A stretch of 17,033 nt of DNA from Ignavibacteriales bacterium (GTDB taxonomy: Bacteria > Bacteroidota > Ignavibacteria > Ignavibacteriales > Ignavibacteriaceae). The notes under the pieces were generated by a model. It was given only the letters and a program-made list of their open reading frames with translations. It ran no database searches and was not told the DNA's origin. Shown in pieces: positions 14,840-17,033 of this stretch. Position numbers and translations under genes: made by a program. Position 1 is the first letter of the stretch, and the number at the start of each line of letters is the position of its first letter. The stretch lies in the NCBI GenBank assembly GCA_020061995.1, contig JAGUXE010000356.1:1-17033 (forward strand), in the 5' to 3' direction.

Positions 14840-15190
14840 CAGGCAAAAGAAACATTCCGCCGCTAACAATTAACATCTGATTTTATATCGGCAATTAATG
14901 CAGATCCCGTCCGCCTATATTTGTGTCATAAGGCATTATCACGGCTGACTTTAAAAAATTGCTTTACCGAGAAATTGATGCTGCTGCACCGCAAAGATTT
15001 CCTACGGAAAAATAACTTACGCAGGATGTGGAAGTATGAGAAAAGAAAAGTACTCGACTTAAAAGTCGAGCTACAAAGTTCAGACAAATTTTTCCGCTTA
15101 ACGGAAATCTTCGCTCGGTAAACTTGCAAAGGTATCACTAGAGTTTTTTTATATATGAGCAATTTTTTAAGGTGCAAGGCATGAAATAAA
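14840..15190. other. Gene-free stretch with scattered hairpins
   Basis: No protein with recognisable features was found here. Small perfect hairpins occur at 14998-15010 (TTTCC-TAC-GGAAA), 15053-15070 (CTCGACTT-AA-AAGTCGAG, followed by CTACA as in the triple-hairpin element) and 15091-15107 (TTTCCG-CTTAA-CGGAAA). The open frames crossing this region on either strand are best explained as chance. Confidence 0.6.
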
Positions 15191-15201
15191 TTATCCTCAA
15201 G

Positions 15202-15226
15202 TCCCTCTCTTTACGAAAGAGAGGGA
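15202..15226. repeat. 11-bp hairpin TCCCTCTCTTT / AAAGAGAGGGA
   Basis: A perfect 11-bp stem with ACG loop. The nearby sequence CCCTCTCTTTAC at 13377-13388 matches one arm, hinting at a decayed copy on the other side of the first ATPase. The downstream T tract is too short for a confident terminator. Confidence 0.75.
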
Positions 15227-15249
15227 TTTATGGTGAGTTTGTTTTCACA

Positions 15250-15300
15250 TGGCTGTCGAGAACCACTTCTCGTGGCTGTCGAGGACCACTCCTCGACAGC
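15250..15300. repeat. Tandem hairpin pair with a compensatory change
   Basis: Two 23-nt tandem units (15250-15272 and 15273-15295) both begin TGGCTGTCGAG. Unit 1 folds as CGAGAA-CCAC-TTCTCG and unit 2 as CGAGGA-CCAC-TCCTCG: an A-T pair in one is a G-C pair in the other, with the same CCAC loop. In unit 2 the stem extends to 11 bp by pairing GCTGTCGAGGA (15275-15285) with 15290-15300. CTGTCGAGG recurs at 15358-15366. Confidence 0.85.
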
Positions 15301-15398
15301 TCTTAAGAATTACCGGAGGTAACTTTTTGGGATAACTGAAGGATTTTTTATTTATTCTGTCGAGGTTTATGAATTTATAGAAAAAGTATAATTATGTC

Positions 15399-15428
15399 TT
15401 GAAGTTGTAACAAATATGTGTATATTTG
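15399..15428 (+). promoter_or_regulatory. Bacteroidota-type promoter for the second ATPase
   Basis: TTG at 15399-15401 is followed by 19 nt and TATATTTG at 15421-15428, again fitting TTG-N19-TAnnTTTG. The predicted transcript would begin near 15434, which rules out the in-frame GTG at 15418 and favours the ATG at 15448. Confidence 0.6.
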
Positions 15429-15449
15429 TATAAAAAGAAGTACAAATAT
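15410..15449. promoter_or_regulatory. Possible operator: three ACAAATAT half-sites
   Basis: ACAAATAT (15410-15417) and its inverse ATATTTGT (15422-15429) form an inverted repeat with a 4-nt spacer over the -7 box, and ACAAATAT recurs at 15442-15449 across the start codon. The placement would suit a repressor or autoregulation. The sites are AT-rich and could arise by chance. Confidence 0.35.
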
Positions 15450-16632
15450 GAAAAAACGAAGACTTTTTAATAAAATAATCCCTTACATCGATCATAAGAA
15501 TGCTATTGTTATCACCGGTATGAGGCAGGTCGGTAAGACGACTATTATGCATCAAATTTATGATACAATCGACACCCCGAAACTTTGGTTTGATTTTGAG
15601 AATCCATTGGATGCAATTCCATTTGAAGATATCGATTATAAATCCATTTATCATAAACTAAATAAACTTGCCGGAGGAGATGGGGAACGACTCACAATTT
15701 TCATAGATGAGATACAAAACTTTCCGGAGATAACCAAAATAATGAAATATCACATTGATCATTATAAGGTTAAGTATATCGTTACAGGGTCATCCAATTA
15801 TTACTTGAAGAACTTATTCCCCGAATCATTAAGCGGGAGGAAGTTTTTATTTATCCTAAATCCTTTATCATTTCAAGAGTATCTTTATTTCAACGATATA
15901 ATTGATATCCCTTCTACAAGTGAAGTTAGTATATATGATATAATGAAAAATATTACTCTTTATGAATACAAAAAATTTGATAAATTCTATAATGATTACC
16001 TCGAGTATGGAGGTTTCCCTGAGGTTATCGTAACTGCTGATGTTGAGACAAAAAAAATGATATTGAAGAACATATTTACTTCTTTTTTTGAGAAGGATAT
16101 TAAAATTCTGGGAGATATTAAAGATGTGAGGGAACTTCGCGATCTGATTCTCTTATTGGTCCCGAGAGTTGGCAGTATTTTGGATATTACAAAGCTGGCT
16201 TCAGAATTGGGAATCAACCGAATGAAGATATACAACTATCTGGAGTTTTTGCAGGGACTCTTTTTTGTGCGATTAATCCCGAAATATTCAAAGAGTATTG
16301 ATCGATCAGTCGCCGGTGGTAAGAAGGTTTACTTTTCTGATACAGGGATGCTGAATATTGTTGGTAGAGTTAATGATGGACAGCTTTTTGAAAATGTGAT
16401 TGCTAATCAACTCAATAATTATGGCGAATTATCATTTTATAATTATAGGGGAAGCAGTGAAATTGATTTTATTTTGAATAAGGAGATAGCTTTCGAAGTA
16501 AAACTAAACGGCTCAGTTCATGATTTAAAAAGATTATCAAAATTATCTTCAGGATTAAATCTCACCGATTATTCAATTATAAGTAAGTCTTTTTGCGGAA
16601 TTGATAAAGTGGTATATCCGATGTTTCTGTAG
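15448..16632 (+). CDS. COG1373-type ATPase (AAA_14 + DUF4143), second copy
   Basis: A 394-residue soluble P-loop ATPase of the same broad family as the gene at 13463, but strongly diverged. Walker A is GMRQVGKTT (24-32), Walker B is LTIFIDEIQ with D87 and E88, the sensor region is YIVTGSSNYYL, and SLSGRKFLFILNPLSFQEYL matches the family's SL-x-GR block. The middle has EYGGFPEVIV, FEKDIK and a helix-turn-helix-like stretch, ITKLASELGINRMKIYNYLE. The DUF4143 part shows KVYFSDTGMLN and LFENVIANQL. D340 (in GSSEIDFIL) with E350 and K352 (AFEVKLNG) give a PD-(D/E)XK-like triad. The ATG at 15448 is chosen because MKKRRLFNKIIPYI begins the family normally and the proposed promoter lies over the upstream GTG. 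No intact partner gene lies next to it. Confidence 0.92.
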   Translation: MKKRRLFNKIIPYIDHKNAIVITGMRQVGKTTIMHQIYDTIDTPKLWFDFENPLDAIPFEDIDYKSIYHKLNKLAGGDGERLTIFIDEIQNFPEITKIMKYHIDHYKVKYIVTGSSNYYLKNLFPESLSGRKFLFILNPLSFQEYLYFNDIIDIPSTSEVSIYDIMKNITLYEYKKFDKFYNDYLEYGGFPEVIVTADVETKKMILKNIFTSFFEKDIKILGDIKDVRELRDLILLLVPRVGSILDITKLASELGINRMKIYNYLEFLQGLFFVRLIPKYSKSIDRSVAGGKKVYFSDTGMLNIVGRVNDGQLFENVIANQLNNYGELSFYNYRGSSEIDFILNKEIAFEVKLNGSVHDLKRLSKLSSGLNLTDYSIISKSFCGIDKVVYPMFL

Positions 16633-16686
16633 GTTATGATTGCAGAACTGTTCACGTTTAAACGGAAGGTGGGGGGGTAGGAATAG

Positions 16687-16766
16687 AGGAAATTCGGAAG
16701 TTAGGAAATTCGGAAGCTGGGGAATTCGGAAGCTGGGAAATTTAGAAGTTAGGAAGTTTGAAGTTT
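16687..16766 (+). repeat. 16-bp purine-rich tandem repeat (five units)
   Basis: Five consecutive 16-bp units read along AGGAAATTCGGAAGTT, with the third, fourth and fifth progressively altered. The repeat follows a 7-G run (16671-16677) and ends 21 nt before the S23 start codon. It contains no open frame of note. Confidence 0.85.
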
Positions 16767-16787
16767 AAAAAAATGGAGTGAAAATTT

Positions 16788-16973
16788 ATGGAAAGGGAAA
16801 AAGACTTAAAACATTTTAGAGATTTAGAAGTATATCAGTTATCCTTTAAATCAGCGATGCGAATTTTTGAAATTACGAAAACGTTTCCCTCCGAAGAAAA
16901 ATTTTCATTGACTGATCAGATAAGGAGATCATCCCGTTCAGTTTGTTCAAATTTAGCCTGCCCTATGAAATAA
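16788..16973 (+). pseudogene. Truncated four-helix-bundle (S23-type) protein gene
   Basis: Sixty-one codons with a clear S23 N-terminal half: FRDLEVYQLSFKSAMRIFEI, then TKTFPSEEKFSLTDQIRRSS and RSVCSNLA. Normally this continues as AEAWRKRRYE or similar for about 60 more residues, but here it ends after CPMK. GGAGTG at 16774-16779 gives a ribosome site. The remaining 60 bases of the window are AT-rich and show no C-terminal helix in any frame, although a distant remnant could lie beyond the edge. It belongs to a different S23 subtype from the fragment at 11310 (RSSRSVCSNLA here). Confidence 0.75.
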
Positions 16974-17033
16974 AGTGATGATAAAATTTTATTACATATA
17001 TATATTGTTGAGTCTAAAAGATAAAAAATTTTA

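Noticed and set aside
14921..15177. Open frames on both strands in the gene-free stretch
   Set aside because: Both overlap hairpins, lack ribosome sites and show no protein family features.
15202..15226. Rho-independent terminator
   Set aside because: The stem is strong but the following bases (TTTATGG) are not a T tract, and it is over 580 bp from the upstream gene.
15418..15447. GTG start giving ten extra N-terminal residues on the second ATPase
   Set aside because: It lies on the predicted promoter, and the extra residues do not resemble the family N-terminus.

Overview
The window is AT-rich (about one third G+C by eye) and every credible gene lies on the + strand. The lineage looks like the Bacteroidota / Ignavibacteriota group. 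The reasons are two promoters that fit the Bacteroidota pattern TTTG-N19-TAnnTTTG (13401-13431 and 15399-15428), a Wzi-type outer-membrane barrel, two four-helix-bundle 'S23' genes, two COG1373 (AAA_14/DUF4143) ATPases, and hairpin repeats of a kind common in those genomes. This assignment is inference; there is no rRNA or other marker gene here.

Left and centre (1-12880) form a surface-polysaccharide locus (capsule, O-antigen or exopolysaccharide). It starts with the C-terminal part of a GT4 glycosyltransferase that runs off the window edge, followed by a badly decayed IS5-type transposase (about 610-1580). Next is a tight operon: an alpha/alpha-toroid protein of unknown role, a non-hydrolysing UDP-GlcNAc 2-epimerase and a second GT4 enzyme, joined by two 8-nt ATGnnTAA overlaps, then a DegT-type PLP aminotransferase. 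After these come a polyprenyl-phosphate sugar-1-phosphate transferase (the membrane enzyme that starts the lipid-linked repeat unit), a Gfo/Idh/MocA dehydrogenase, a left-handed beta-helix N-acetyltransferase and a strong terminator. Beyond the terminator are a Wzi-like outer-membrane protein with a 9-G tract in its gene, an S23 pseudogene broken by a palindromic repeat, and a second 2-epimerase with a UUCG-loop terminator. Aminotransferase, dehydrogenase, acetyltransferase and epimerase together suggest synthesis of an acetamido sugar, possibly of the 2,3-diacetamido-uronic type. The matching UDP-sugar 6-dehydrogenase, flippase and polymerase are not in the window.

Right part (12880-17033) is an accessory island. 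Two COG1373-type ATPases (AAA_14 plus DUF4143 with a C-terminal PD-(D/E)XK-like pattern) each have their own promoter and sit among dense hairpin repeats: four evenly spaced ACCCC-NNN-GGGGT hairpins, two copies of a 54-56 bp triple-hairpin element that bracket the first ATPase, an 11-bp GC-rich inverted repeat, and a tandem hairpin pair with a compensatory base change. The window ends with a 16-bp purine-rich tandem repeat and a truncated S23 gene.

The most unusual signal is this combination of structured repeats with nuclease-like ATPase genes. It recalls REP/RAYT arrangements, but any functional link is inference.
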